A model generated the notes under the pieces. That model did no database searches and was not told the DNA's origin. It worked only from the letters and a program-made list of their open reading frames with translations. Positions 22,205-33,134 of a stretch of 64,000 nt of DNA are shown here, piece by piece (the first letter of the stretch is position 1; each line of letters begins with the position of its first letter). Both the position numbers and the translations under genes were made by a program. Source of the DNA: Paralichthys olivaceus (taxonomy: Eukaryota; Chordata; Actinopteri; Pleuronectiformes; Paralichthyidae); contig NC_091114.1 in assembly GCF_024713975.1 (NCBI RefSeq), positions 10,450,001 through 10,514,000 on the forward strand. The letters run 5' to 3'.

Positions 22205-25200
22205 CTGTAGCTACTTTTGTCGTTTACTTCAGCTAATCTTTCTCTGCTGTCTTTCCAGATACTTTTCTTCCTGGAAAGTTTCTCTGACTTTGGCGGAAGA
22301 AGACAGCCTGGGTGTAAGTATAGCCCGAGACAATCCCCATGCAGGCAGATAACAGTGAACACATCTATCTCCTCTGTTACATGAGAATGTATGGGCCCAA
22401 CCCAGGCTCAGTGTTCTGGGAGTGAACACTGGATTGCGGAAGTCTAGGGGTTGACTCTCGAAAGCCAAGAGCCTGTCAGTTTCCCTCCCAGTCTTAGCCT
22501 TCAATTACTGAATCAAAGGTGAAAGGAAGACCAAATCCCATCCTGTGCCTGGTCCTCATCTCACCCCTGCCAGACCCGACAGGCTATCTCTCCCTGCTTG
22601 TTCATTCGCTCTAACTCAAACGCACATGCAGCGCAGCTCTTGGGAACCTTGCAAGTGAGCCGCTGGTCGCGCTCCAAAGAGGCTTCAAAGTCCATTGCTC
22701 TTTCTCAGCAGGAGTGCAGATGGGGTGAATTTCCAATATGTCCTCACCCCTTATTTTTTCCCACACACTCCCTCACACGTTGCCGATTCCTGAGCCGCTC
22801 CTGCATGAATGTGTGCAGATGAGACGTGTCAGTGTCATTTTCATCCCACATCCGCGAGTTATCTCCCTGCCTGTCTTATGAAGAAATGCACTTTTTATCT
22901 TATTTACTAAACAATTTCCAGGCTTATGGCGTAAGTCGCGAGAGGCTTATCCCAGCAGAAAAACGACTTTGGTGACAGCTGGAATATGAGTATGACTGAC
23001 ATCACTTGACTGGTTAATGTGAAATGCAACACCGGCTGTGAAAAAAGAGCCTGTTTTTTTTTTCTTGGGTACGGCATAGATTTAAGCTGGATATTCTCCA
23101 GACGATTTCCGCTCTGGATGAAGGGATGAAACGTAAATGTGCTCCGACTCTCATGAGAAAAAAAAAACCCGTAATAAAACCCAGGCTCAGTGAAGGAAGT
23201 GTGTTATAGTTGTTGGCAAGTCAAATGTTTGTAGAGTAAATCCATATATGCTGCGCACTGCAGAGGCCTGTCATGCTATCTGACTTATCAACGAGTTATT
23301 GTTTCTGTAAATGTATGTTCTTCCTTAAGTGTAAGTGATCCTATAAGTAAAATATAAATATAACCCACTGGTAAAGTTGCCCTGAAGTGCAAATCACAAC
23401 ACACAACACTGATTTGATATGCTTGTGTGTTGTTGTGTTCTGTGATTTGCAGTTGTGTTGTGCAGTTGTTTTTTCTTAATTACTGCTGTTCTCCGTTATG
23501 TTTTGTTTCATTTATTTGCTGTTGTGTTTTGCACTTCAGGGCCACCGTGAGTTTATATTCAAGTATCGACGACTGCAAAAATAAACCTAAAAAAAAAACA
23601 GTCTCTTTAAATTCAACTGTGATTTCCAGTGACGTGACAGAAGGACGGAAACATGAAACAACAGCCAAACTGAAACAGAATGAAATAATGGGCTCGACAC
23701 ATTGTTGACCTTAGAAACTAGAAGCTGAAACAGTCTCAACTCAAGGTCCACTTACTTCCTTCTTGTGGAGCCCAATTACACAAACCCACACTGAGACGGC
23801 TCAGTTGCCATGGAAATGTAGATGTGGAAACTTTTTCGAGATTCTGAGCTCTTCTAAGACATCTCATTCAAATAAGCGTTGATCTTGTTTGTTCATTCTC
23901 GACCTTGAAGTTATAATCGTGAAGATTTCAGCGGTGGTTGTTTTGATGATGCCGCTGGTCGGTAATAACGTGTGTGGATTAATACCTCACCAGACACCGA
24001 GTGAGCAGTTATGTCGGGTGAACAACAAAAGACGAGCTGGTGTTTTAAACATATTTTTATCAGTCAAACTACAATAAAGTTTAAATTGCGTTGCTGGAAT
24101 ACTCATGAGTCCTTCATGTACACACTAATTTACCCTAGGAATAGTACACTTCCTCACTTATGATAAAGCTACAGAGCTTGTCTTTAAAAAAAATATCCAT
24201 AAATAATGTCAATAATGATAAACAGTGTGTGAACAGGACCATCTTCAGCTCCAGCAACCGAACAAACCCAATGTTTTGAAAATGATTTTGTTCAGAACTC
24301 AGTTATTTTTTTTATCTTCCATGACCTATTTATTCTATAATATTGTATTTGTCTTTTTGAACCCGAAACATAACTTTGTTTTTTCTTTATTCATTTGTTG
24401 CAGATGTAGGTTCCGATTCTGTGGTTTGTCTTTGCTGCAAGATCGAACAACTGCAGGGACGACACATCTTATGATTGGGTCATGTTGCAGTCAGTCACCT
24501 GCTCCAAAACCTAACCACCCATCAGACGGTCACTGTGGACGCTTCAGCCATAATCTTTTTTTTTTACATTGAGAGGTGAGTCATTCAACTGTTTACAGCA
24601 CCGATGATTCCAGATGTTTACTTTAGCCAAGTAGGTACCGTTTGAATTGACTTGAACTCCTGCACTTAAACTTTATAGACTCGATCCACTGTAACGGCAG
24701 CAGGGTTGTACCCCTGGTGCACTTTAACATGTCTTATTCAGACCACAGTGGACTCTGTGATGTGTAGTCTGAGCTGAAAGGCTGGACTGTAGCTCTGTTT
24801 TGAATTCAGCCTGGTTATGCTCACCTCCACTTTACAATGACCCGCGCTCCTGACGAGCCGCAGTGCTTCCAGACATCAATGTGACGCAATGAATAGATTT
24901 TTAATGTACACCTCCAGCATTCTTTACCCAAGGCAACAACTGTGTACACACCGCCTGGTTTTCGAACTCCACTAACAAGCTGCCGAGCTGCACCGCGGAG
25001 AAAACGGCTGCTTAAGTGAGAACAATTGATATTTGAGTTAGCAACGTGCTGAACGAGGGAAGCAGAAGAGCTGTTGTGTTGTGATCCTGAGCCAAAAGGA
25101 AAGCGATTTGTTCTTCAGTGGCATTACTCAGTGCGTTCATGCTATTAGTTGCTTTTAAGGAGATGATTATAAACTGTTAAATGTGAATATTTAGCCAAAC

Positions 25201-27843
25201 AACACTATGTTTTCTTCTTCTACAATCATTCAGGATGACAAGATTTCGAACCATTTAATCTTTTGGAGGCAAACAAGTATTAAAGCTGTTTTTGAGAAGT
25301 CTTTCTTTTTTCTTTTTTTTTACCTCTTTTTCATTAGTGCACAGTCAACCCAGTCAATATTCTCTCTTATGTGTGTTTTGAGCTGGAACACATTTATTAC
25401 TAAATGTATTTTTTTTTTTAAATCTACATTCAGCATTTCTCAAGTGTTTCATGTATGTATCACAATATACATATATGTGTATAAAAAGATTCTTAAATAT
25501 AAATACGTAAGACGAATAATTGGCAAACGTGAAGACAACTCTTAAGCTTTGTATGAGGTTTAGCTGTAGCCTGAGTATGTGGGAAGTGAATTGGGGGTAG
25601 AAACACACAGATGGATTTGATCTGCCTCACTTGGCTGTGAGAGTTGTTATTTTACATTAAAGCCCCAATGTTGGTTTAGTCGAGGAGAGGTGTTGATTGC
25701 AGAGCTGTGGTTCAAATCGACGAGAATGAGGAATGTGATTAAATCTGCACGAGAATGGGTTGAGACATTTGTTTACTCTGATTACATTAAAAAAAACTCT
25801 AAAAAAAATAACTGGCTTGAAATGTTTGTTTGAAAATGTCACACTTAATTGATTGTCACAGTTTAATTAATGTTGACAATTAACAGTTTTTTGGAAATGT
25901 GTTCGTAATAAAAGATGTTTTCTTTGGTTAATGCAAAAATGAAATTAGTGTACATGTAAACATACACAGAAGTGTCTATTTGACTTTTTGCTGTTCGTTT
26001 AGTTATAAAGTGCACATTTCTTAAGGGAGAATGTTGATAAGTAACATTATGGATTAATTATGTTATGCATTAATTTACTTTTGTCATTCTAATTATATTT
26101 TCCAGCAGTAAAAATAATTTTCACATTGTTTCCCTGTGATACTATACAAATAGATGCATATCCACCACTGCATTATACAGTACTGCACTATCATTGATTT
26201 CACAGCTTGTTTTAATTCATTCTCTTCATGCTTTCGTTTAGTTTCTTATGAACTTTAGTTTTCTTTCTTCGTTTGCTTTAACATCAGACTTTCACTCGCC
26301 CTCCTGCATGTTAATCTCACTTTCTCTAATTGAACATGGTCTCTCCTTCCTGTGATTTGTCATTTGAAATGCGTTATGCAGCTAAAATTAAACGAGAAAG
26401 GCCGTAAAAAAAAAAAACAACCTTCCAGCTGAGTGTTATAAATCTCTTTTGATTAGTCAGATTTCCTCATTAGACGTCAGAGCGCTGGATGTGTATGCAA
26501 CAGATACTCTTTAGAAAAACTGAGCTTCTATGAAAACTTTTTTGTTGGAATGATTAACGTGCCATTGAGAGCAGGGTTGTCTTTAATCAGAGTCATTTTT
26601 ATGGGAAGTTGTTTGGCTGCAGGTTTCCGAATTTACACACACATGTACAAAGTTTGTTCCTGATCCGTTTCATGGCTCCCTCATGCAATGTCCCCTACAG
26701 CGGTGCCAGCTCCATCATTGCCCTTTTAACGAGGTGATATTCAGACACATGGGAGCAGATGTTGCAAAGGAAAACACACTGTGACGTTATTGTGATCGAT
26801 GCACCATATCCCACCATATCCACTGCATAATTTGGCGGATGGCATCAGGATAACAACCCGCATTATGTGGAGACAGCTGTCGCCATGGCGCCCGGGCAGC
26901 CATCGCCGTGGCTCCCGCCTTATTTCAGGCACAGGCGGGGAAGCCAATTAGAGTGATTTACAGCTTCCCTCTGTCGTCACCACCTTGAATCCTGTGTCTC
27001 CGTCCAGCAGAGGAAAAGGATCTGCTGATGAGAGCACTGGAGTTGTTTACTGGTGAAATTTAAAGTAACTCTGCTTCGCTTGAACTGTGAACTTACTCTA
27101 AAAGTTAAATTACTTTACTTTTGTGAAAGGGAGAAAGTGCTTTCAAAAAAAAAAACCTGGATGATGAGAATGTACTGAATAAATATGTAATAGAAAATAC
27201 TCCCACCCAAGAAAATTTGTCTTCAGAGCATACAGTCTATGGTGTATATCTCATTCAGCCTTGAGTGCAATGTCAATGTGTTGGGATGTGTTTTAACATG
27301 ATCTAACACCTTGGGGTCAATGTATATGAATCATTTCCCTGTTATATAGTTTTTATACTTTTTCATAGGCTATGCATAATGTTTTATAGCAGCAATCTCT
27401 CTGTTTATCTTTATTATTAGTGTAACCTAAGTTGTGCATACATGACTGTGTTCAACTTATCCCTGAATTACTTTTAAACAAACACGTTACCAGTGAGTGT
27501 AGCGCTGTCTGAATTAAAATGTGAAAATGTGAATGATGCAAATGAGCTGCACCATTGTACTTTCTAAGGTTCCAATGTTCATGAAGGGATAAATCAGATA
27601 CGGTATCTGATGTAATGCCGAGGCAGAATGACACTGGGAGATGGCAAATACAGGAACAGGATTTGTGATCGACTGTCGCAGATGATCTCAGCTGCAGCTT
27701 TGAAGTGTAAAAAATAACGATTTAAATTTATTCGCACTTCCATCAACAACTTGAGAGGTCACAGAAGAGGCTCCTCTCGATGTGAATGAAAGGCGCCATC
27801 TAAACACTGACGCCTGCAGCTGTAAGGTTCACAGGAACAGGAT
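22205..27843. other. Intergenic DNA upstream of caap1
   Basis: No recognised gene. It contains a foldback element at 23376-23545 and an exon-like 55-bp segment at 22259-22313 (finding). The parts at 24180-24420 and 25200-26200 are strongly AT-rich. CCATGGCGCCCGGGCAGCC near 26883 is a small GC-rich island in an open frame on the minus strand, without recognisable product. Confidence 0.6.
23376..23545. mobile_element. Small foldback MITE
   Basis: GCCCTGAAGTGCAAA at 23379-23393 and its exact reverse complement TTTGCACTTCAGGGC at 23528-23542 bound a 170-bp unit. Inside, CACAACACACAACAC and GTGTTGTTGTGTT form further inverted repeats, so the unit folds into a long hairpin. Non-coding. Confidence 0.75.
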
Positions 27844-27965
27844 ATGGAATCAGAATGGCAGCGTTCCTTGAGGTGAGTATGAGATTATATAAGATAATGC
27901 TCCATTTTATTCAAAATTGGAGATTTTGTGTTTGCATTTAAATTGTTTTGTTTGGTCAATGAATT

Positions 27966-27969
<4 letters not shown>

Positions 27970-27998
<29 letters not shown>
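27970..27998. repeat. (TA)14 microsatellite upstream of caap1
   Basis: A 29-bp TA tract about 300 bp upstream of the caap1 start codon. It is unlikely to be a TATA box; more likely a simple repeat. Confidence 0.95.
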
Positions 27999-28003
<5 letters not shown>

Positions 28004-28124
28004 GTACATTTAATAATTTAAGTTATACACAACAAGTATTTGCATAAAAAATGGATGTGTATATCTCTACGGATAATTATATCTTTATTGTGTTTGGTTG
28101 ATGAAATACAGTCTGAATCTTCCA

Positions 28125-28299
28125 CACCAGCAGGTGGCGATGACGAAAGAGTCGAGGCTGGATTTAGCTTCCGTCCTCCAGAGGAAGTAGCCGTCGCTCG
28201 CCTGTGACGCAACACTCCCGCGACGTTCAACTTCAGCAAGGGTCTCCAACAAGAGAACAAACAACCTCGCGGAGGAGAAAACGCGTCGTTCTGTTCAAA
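28125..28299 (+). promoter_or_regulatory. CpG-rich promoter and 5' UTR region of caap1
   Basis: CpG density rises sharply here and through exon 1 compared with the AT-rich flanks. No TATA box is obvious. There are two ETS-type cores (CTTCCG at 28168-28173 on the minus strand, GGAAGT at 28183-28188), an ATF/CEBP-like TGACGCAA at 28205-28212 and an E-box CAGGTG at 28131-28136. The transcription start cannot be placed from sequence. If it lies upstream of 28140, an ATG there opens a 16-codon upstream ORF ending at 28190. Confidence 0.6.
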
Positions 28300-28404
28300 A
28301 TGTTGAAAAAGAAATCGAGCGGCGGCGAGAAGAAGAGGAAACACTCGCAGTCTGAAGAGCGACACGACAACAATGGCCGCAGGAGCGCGGGAGCCAATGT
28401 GGAG
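28300..28404 (+). CDS. caap1: caap1 coding exon 1
   Basis: Encodes residues 1-35, a Lys/Arg-rich and probably disordered N-terminus resembling a nuclear localisation signal (KKRKHS). The ATG at 28300 has A at -3, is the first ATG in this open frame, and aligns with the human start (MTGKKSSREK). The frame is open further upstream but only from a GTG at 28204, which is not a plausible start here. The exon ends GAG before GTGAGA, a good donor, in phase 0. Confidence 0.9.
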
Positions 28405-31287
28405 GTGAGATAACCAAGCCAGCGTCATGCTAATCATGCAGCATGTGAATACAGTTATTTACAAAGCTGCAAGACTTTTTCCACACGTAGTTTCTTTAAA
28501 CATCAACGTGTGGCTGTTTCTTTATTTTATTTATCTGCGTTTTAGCTCTTTGAAGGAGATCATTTAGCCAAGGAGAAGCTAACAGGCGTCATTAACCTAT
28601 AATGTGGAACAGCTGTGAAAACAAACCTCACGGCTGCTGGATCGTGACGTAACGAGACCCCATGTCTAATGTGTCTGCAGCATGTTACTGTGCAGGCACG
28701 AGCTGCGTGTGTGGTGTGAGTCCATCCAACTAGAGGAAGAACAACATGGATGTCCCCAGTTGTGTTTGTCTCTTCAGTCGTCAGTACAGAAAACAGATCC
28801 TCATTCATTTTACTGAAATATCTTAACTTCATTTATGTAGTACTTTAAACAGTACCTTCGATCCAAAGGGCTTACAACACAAAATAACAGTGAATTTATT
28901 AACGACACACAAATATTGTCTTTATTAATGTAACAACAACACTTTGAAAGGCTAATGAGTAAAGATGTTTTTATGTTTTAAAGATTTCTATTGAATGGGG
29001 GACAGGAGCTCTACCACTACAGCACCTTGATACATAACATCAAAAAGCAACAACACGATCTTAAGATGCACTGAGGTGGAATTAATCCAGTAACCTTACA
29101 TTTACCAATGTTTTGATTTCAATTCATTGTCATTTCGGAGGCTGGAGTTTCTTGTGTTGTAAAATGTGATGAGGTTATATATACTGAAAGTTTATCCAAA
29201 CTTCATCCACCATTTGTATCGATAAGGAAAAGCTAGATATCACAAACACCTCTCAGTCTAACACAACATTTTACTCCAGTCAAGTAAACCAAAACTTCTG
29301 TTACTTAAGTTGTGACATTGACATGCAAGCAAAACAAGACAGTTGTGTAGGTAATATTTGTATTAATTATAACTGCAGAGAATATAATTTCAAGGTTTCA
29401 GTTCATATTTACATTGAATATTGATGCAGCAGTAACCTGTACATATGTTGTCAACTTTAAGAACTTGGTAATGTTTTCCCTCATTAAACTTCAACAGGTG
29501 ATAATACTGAAATTAGTTCATTAAATGTGCATGTCCTGTATTAGGACTTGTCAATAGCATTTTGAATGAAACAAATCATGTCAAATAAAGCATTAAATAT
29601 ATTAATCCAAGCACAGTCTTTGTAACTTGTTGTTTTGTTTTCTAAAGATGAAGTCCAAAGATGAATTTGCTGACCAAGAGCTGGACAGGATTGGCAGTGA
29701 CATTGAGGAGGGGGGTCTGGACCTCAACCTTCCATTTCAACCCATCACTGCCTACGTGACCGACAAGAGTGAGATGCTACGGCAGTGTGTCCTCGTGCTG
29801 GGGGAGAAGAAGCTGCGGAAGATGCTGCCTGATGAGCTCAAGGTGAGGAAGTGATTTCAGAATATTAGTATGAAGAGAATAAAAATATCAGTATTAAATA
29901 AAATTAATTTGCGTTGTATGAATGTTTTCTTATTTGTGTCAACCATATATTTCAAGTGACAACGAAATGATGCAACAACCAATGATGAAACCGCATTTGT
30001 CAACTAAAGCTCAGGGATGTATCATAACCAGCCTGACAAATGGATCATCGTCATTTCAACGCAGACTTTCAGACATGTTTCGCTGTATTTTCACAGACAT
30101 GTTGTTTGCGGCTTTATGGACCTGATTTCCTGCACTGACAGGTGCTGTCTTCCAAACTAATTTGTTGGCAGACATGTGACCAGCGTGGTCATAATTTTGC
30201 ACAAAAATCCAACAGCTCCGCCTAAACACGTTATATTTCACAGGATTGTAGTTTAGAGGAAATCAAAAAACTATGTTGGGAGCAACTGGAGCCGATCTCA
30301 GAGAGAAATCTTTTTCAAATCTTAGCAGGTAAGTCACTAATCTGTGGCACATTCCTGTTCTCGAATGTCTAAGATTAAAACAATACAGTGCTGCAAGCAA
30401 AGCATTTTCACTCACCTGAAGCTGTATATTGTGTCAAGGGGAAGAGCTGACATCTGGAAATGAGGATGAAAACACAGAGGAAACCGTGGAGAGCCAGTGA
30501 GTTCTCTAACTTACTAAATGAACAATTTAAACTTCAGAGTGAAAATCCAGTGTTCTTATCTGTATTATGACATGTTTGTTTAATTTTTTCCCACTGAGGC
30601 AAGACAATAATGTAGACTCCACATCTTGCATCAAAGAAACAGTCAAAACTGAGGACCCAAAGCAAGGTAATTAATATTTAATCCATGGAAAGAACATCCC
30701 TCAGACACTCAATCAGAAAATTCAAAGTCAGAAAATGATTTAAAGGGACCATTGTATCATATTGTTTTTTGAAATGTCTTGGTGTTTTTTTCTTTACAGA
30801 GGGGGGTGGCTCAGGTGAGGAGAGCGATGTCTTGAGTATAAATGCAGACACTTATGATAGTGACATTGAAGGACCCAAAGAGGAGCAGGCTGCCAAAGCT
30901 GTGAAGTTAGAGGAAAGCAGTCAGGATGCAGCTGACCCCCCTGTAAACCCTGACCCAGCTGATCCTCCCGATCCTCCTCCCGCTGACTCCCAACCAGCCG
31001 AAGCAAAGAAGGACATTCAAAGAGACATAGATAAAAGCGTCAGTGAGATTTTAGCGATTTCATCCCCTTCAAGTAAAGAGGTAGCTAAAGAGGAGAGCGC
31101 ACCACCGCAGCCTGCAGACGTCAGCCCACCCGTTCAAGGCAGACCTGTTTCAAGTGGCGCACCTGCCGCTAGTCAGCCGTCCATTCAACAGCTGGAGCTT
31201 CTGGAGCTGGAAATGAGGGCGAGAGCCATCAAGGCCCTGATGAAAGCCAGCGATGGGAAGAAGGTTTCTTCTGTGAAAAATGTCTAA
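28300..31287 (+). CDS. caap1: caap1, caspase activity and apoptosis inhibitor 1 (six coding exons)
   Basis: Joined CDS: 28300-28404, 29648-29842, 30244-30328, 30439-30496, 30599-30666, 30800-31287 (999 nt, 332 aa plus TAA). All five introns are GT-AG and the reading frame is kept across every junction. The product matches vertebrate CAAP1 from memory: a basic N-terminus (MLKKKSSGGEKKRKHS); the CAAP1 core, residues about 54-129 (DIEEGGLDLNLPF, SEMLRQCVLVLGEKKLRKML, SLEEIKKLCWEQLE); an acidic, Ser/Thr-rich linker; the conserved SDVLSINADTYDSDIEGP block at 179-196; a Pro-rich stretch; and a C-terminal helix about 300-320 (LELLELEMRARAIKALMK). There is no signal peptide or membrane segment. Human CAAP1 is about 361 aa; this one is shorter mainly because it lacks the long Gly/Ser-rich N-terminal region. 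In human cells CAAP1 restrains caspase-10-linked mitochondrial apoptosis (established knowledge); the same role here is inferred. No other gene lies close by. Confidence 0.95.
28405..29647 (+). other. caap1 intron 1
   Basis: The longest intron of the gene, 1243 bp, GTGAGA to AAAG. It is AT-rich and contains a degraded repeat fragment at 28829-29030. I see no other exon in it. The remaining introns are 401, 110, 102 and 133 bp, typical of compact fish genes. Confidence 0.85.
28829..29030. repeat. Degraded interspersed repeat in caap1 intron 1
   Basis: CATTTATGTAGTACTTTAAA, CGATCCAAAGGGCTTACAAC and AGGAGCTCTACCACTACAGC resemble parts of fish repeats with a 'TTTATATAGCACTTT...AAAGTGCTTTACA' head and a B-box-derived tail. 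Divergence is high and the limits are rough. Confidence 0.4.
29648..29842 (+). CDS. caap1: caap1 coding exon 2 (CAAP1 core, first part)
   Basis: Encodes residues 36-100. The acceptor is a T-rich tract ending in TCTAAAG at 29647; the donor is AAG before GTGAGG at 29843. Both ends are phase 0, and the exon begins with ATG (Met36). It carries the conserved EEGGLDLNLPF, TAYVTDKSEMLRQC and LGEKKLRKMLPDELK segments, the most recognisable part of the family. Confidence 0.95.
30244..30328 (+). CDS. caap1: caap1 coding exon 3 (CAAP1 core, second part)
   Basis: Encodes residues 101-128 and the first base of Gly129. The acceptor is TATTTCACAG; the donor is GCAG before GTAAGT. The sequence DCSLEEIKKLCWEQLEPISE continues the CAAP1 core; human CAAP1 has NCSIEEIKKLCQEQLELLSE at this place. 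Confidence 0.94.
30439..30496 (+). CDS. caap1: caap1 coding exon 4
   Basis: A 58-nt exon in an acidic linker (residues 129-148, ELTSGNEDENTEETVESQ). The acceptor is GTGTCAAG at 30438, with a weak pyrimidine tract. The donor is CCA before GTGAGT at 30497. Phase 1 in and phase 2 out; using the neighbouring G or T as the boundary would break the frame. Confidence 0.85.
30599..30666 (+). CDS. caap1: caap1 coding exon 5
   Basis: A 68-nt exon covering residues 148-171. The acceptor follows TTTTTTCCCACTGAG; the donor is CAAG before GTAATT. The junction with exon 4 restores SQQDNNVDS, which parallels human SQQDICIDS and supports both boundaries. The segment is acidic and Thr/Ser/Lys-rich, likely disordered. 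Confidence 0.88.
30800..31287 (+). CDS. caap1: caap1 coding exon 6 (terminal)
   Basis: Encodes residues 171-332 and the TAA at 31285-31287. The acceptor is TTTTTTTCTTTACAG. It holds the conserved SDVLSINADTYDSDIEGP block, an acidic/Pro-rich region (DPADPPDPPPADSQ), DIDKSVSEILAIS, and the C-terminal helix with LELLELEMRARAIKALMK, near-identical to the human C-terminus. The tail after ALMKA (SDGKKVSSVKNV) is longer than in human. Confidence 0.95.
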
Positions 31288-31482
31288 CATGGTTCCCCCT
31301 TATGTTTTTTTTGTTTCTATGGTTTCACTGCACTTTGAAAAACAAAGTTTGCAGATGCTGAATTTAGTTTAGTTTTTTTAAACTAGATTTTTCTTTTTTA
31401 TTAGTGTTCTAAATGTTACATTGATGCCATGTTTGCATTATTACTCCATATTGGACTGGTGTGACAAACTGGTTGATACCAA

Positions 31483-31488
31483 ATTAAA
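31483..31488 (+). terminator. Likely caap1 poly(A) signal (ATTAAA)
   Basis: ATTAAA, the commonest variant of the poly(A) signal, lies about 195 bp after the caap1 stop and is followed by the T-rich stretch TGTTTTATTTCTGCTC. No AATAAA occurs between stop and this site, so this is the best candidate for the 3' end. Confidence 0.55.
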
Positions 31489-31544
31489 CACAAAGAGCTG
31501 TTTTATTTCTGCTCTACTCTCAGTGACTTGTAAAATCTATTAAT

Positions 31545-31640
31545 CCATCCACTATCTATAGCATTTATATATTATATTCAGCCTGCACTGGGCGAGAGGC
31601 GGTTTACTCCCTGCGCAGATTGCTGAACATATTAACAATA
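31545..31640 (+). repeat. Fragment of a common fish repeat just after caap1
   Basis: ATCCATCCACTATCTATAGC followed by CAGCCTGCACTGGGCGAGAG and GCGGTTTACTCCCTGCGCAG matches, in order, a repeat whose consensus I recall as 'CATCCATTATCTATACCGCTT...GCTGACATTGGGCGAGAGGCGGGGTACACCCTGG'. It lies about 60 bp after the presumed caap1 poly(A) signal. Confidence 0.6.
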
Positions 31641-33134
31641 TCAAATGCTTTTTTCCCCTAGGTCACTAGATGGCAGTATTACTCTGCTGCAGTAAATCTA
31701 GGGGACAGCACGAGATATTATTCATTAACTTTCATTATAGTAAAAATCATCATGAGCAGCATAAAAGTCAAGTTTCCAACTAATGATATTATATAGTAAT
31801 TAATTAATCCAGCAAAGATTTTCTCTGCAATAGCTAAAATTATCTTTGAGCAAGTTTTAGAGGAAGTGAGCATTATGTTTATATGTTGTTTTATATGTAA
31901 GACCATGTGTTTTTATTTATTATTTAAAGCAGTGGCTGGTTTTACTGTTGTTGCTGCAGGCTGAGCCTTAAAGCCAGAACAGGTGGCAGCAGTGTTGTGC
32001 TGCTGTTTAGACAGTATTTTTCATTGAACACCTGTTTGACTTGTCAGGCTGGACCTTGCAGAAGAAAGCCAGGCACTGCTATAACTTTTTATATTTGCAT
32101 CGTCTAACGTCTCAGTTATAGCACAACTTTTAGATGTATCTGTTGCCTTACAGATATCTGCCACTTCACTTAAATAACTTTTGAATTATTCGTTCCATAC
32201 CTCCATATAGCAGCGAGAACTAATAACGTCTGTTTACCTAATAATGTTGTGTGCGTGCAATTACATGCAGATGCGAAGCAAAATAGCTCCCCACCCCACT
32301 ACCCTAAAGGACAGAATGAAATGTATGATAAGAGGCCTCCTGGGTATTTGCATTTAAAAGGGTTGTTTCATGGGAGAAGTGAGGGTGCGGAGGGTTAAAT
32401 GCATCTTTCTGTATGCATTTATGTGCAGTTATCTTTCTGCTCCTTGATGAATTCAAAAGAATAACGTCCACTTTGGTAAAAAGGGATACAACTCTTCTTA
32501 AGTGCTTGTGGTGTCGGTGATTGCCGAGTATGTATCAGTCATTTTACCGATATAAGAATGCCAATTATTATTTAGCACGAGCAGATAAATGGCTTTTTAA
32601 AGCAGAGCTCATAATGATTAGGCTGACAAATGGATTGATGGAAGTGAGGTGAAACTTGAAGGAGCACTTTTGTGAATTTAAATGAACTTGAACCGTGTTA
32701 AAATATTGAGGCACGTTGCTTCTATGAATGATGCTATTATCAAAGTCAAAGACGGGGTCGTGCAAAAAAGTTCTTGTGCCCACAGATTTAATCTGTTTAA
32801 TAGCCACACTTTCCCTCAGTGCTGTGACACTGGTTAGTGATGTTCATGAGGGGTTCTGTTCTAGAGCGGGTTATTAACTCAACTTTATGGTCGACTTTTA
32901 CTGTGTAACAGTCTCAGAAAGTTAACAAATAAACATTGCAGGAGTGGACTTCAGTCCAGACTTGATGCAAATACAAAATCACAAACAATAAACTCTGAGT
33001 GCACAACGCTGCAAATGTCCTCAACAGAAATGTGCAGCAAAAAAAAGTCTCACGGAGGACAGCAGATTTTAGATTGAGCAATTTAAGTGAGTTGTAATGC
33101 ATAATACAATTTTATGTGTACGCTTTGGTCAAGC
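31641..33134. other. Intergenic DNA downstream of caap1
   Basis: AT-rich, no recognised gene or nameable repeat. Frames are short and random. Confidence 0.65.

Noticed and set aside
25690..25730. B-box-like GTGGTTCAAATCGACG, possible tRNA gene
   Set aside because: No matching T-stem, acceptor stem or A box could be found around it.
27220..27245. TACAGTCTATGG, resembling one end of the 21.8/47.2-kb MITE family
   Set aside because: No matching second end or interior block is nearby.
28204..28299. Possible 32-residue upstream extension of caap1
   Set aside because: The frame is open only from a GTG; the first ATG in this frame is 28300 and aligns with the known start.
28018..28437. 139-codon minus-strand frame across caap1 exon 1
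   Set aside because: It is antisense to a CpG-rich exon and promoter; no splice context or domain, and the + strand frame is clearly the real one.
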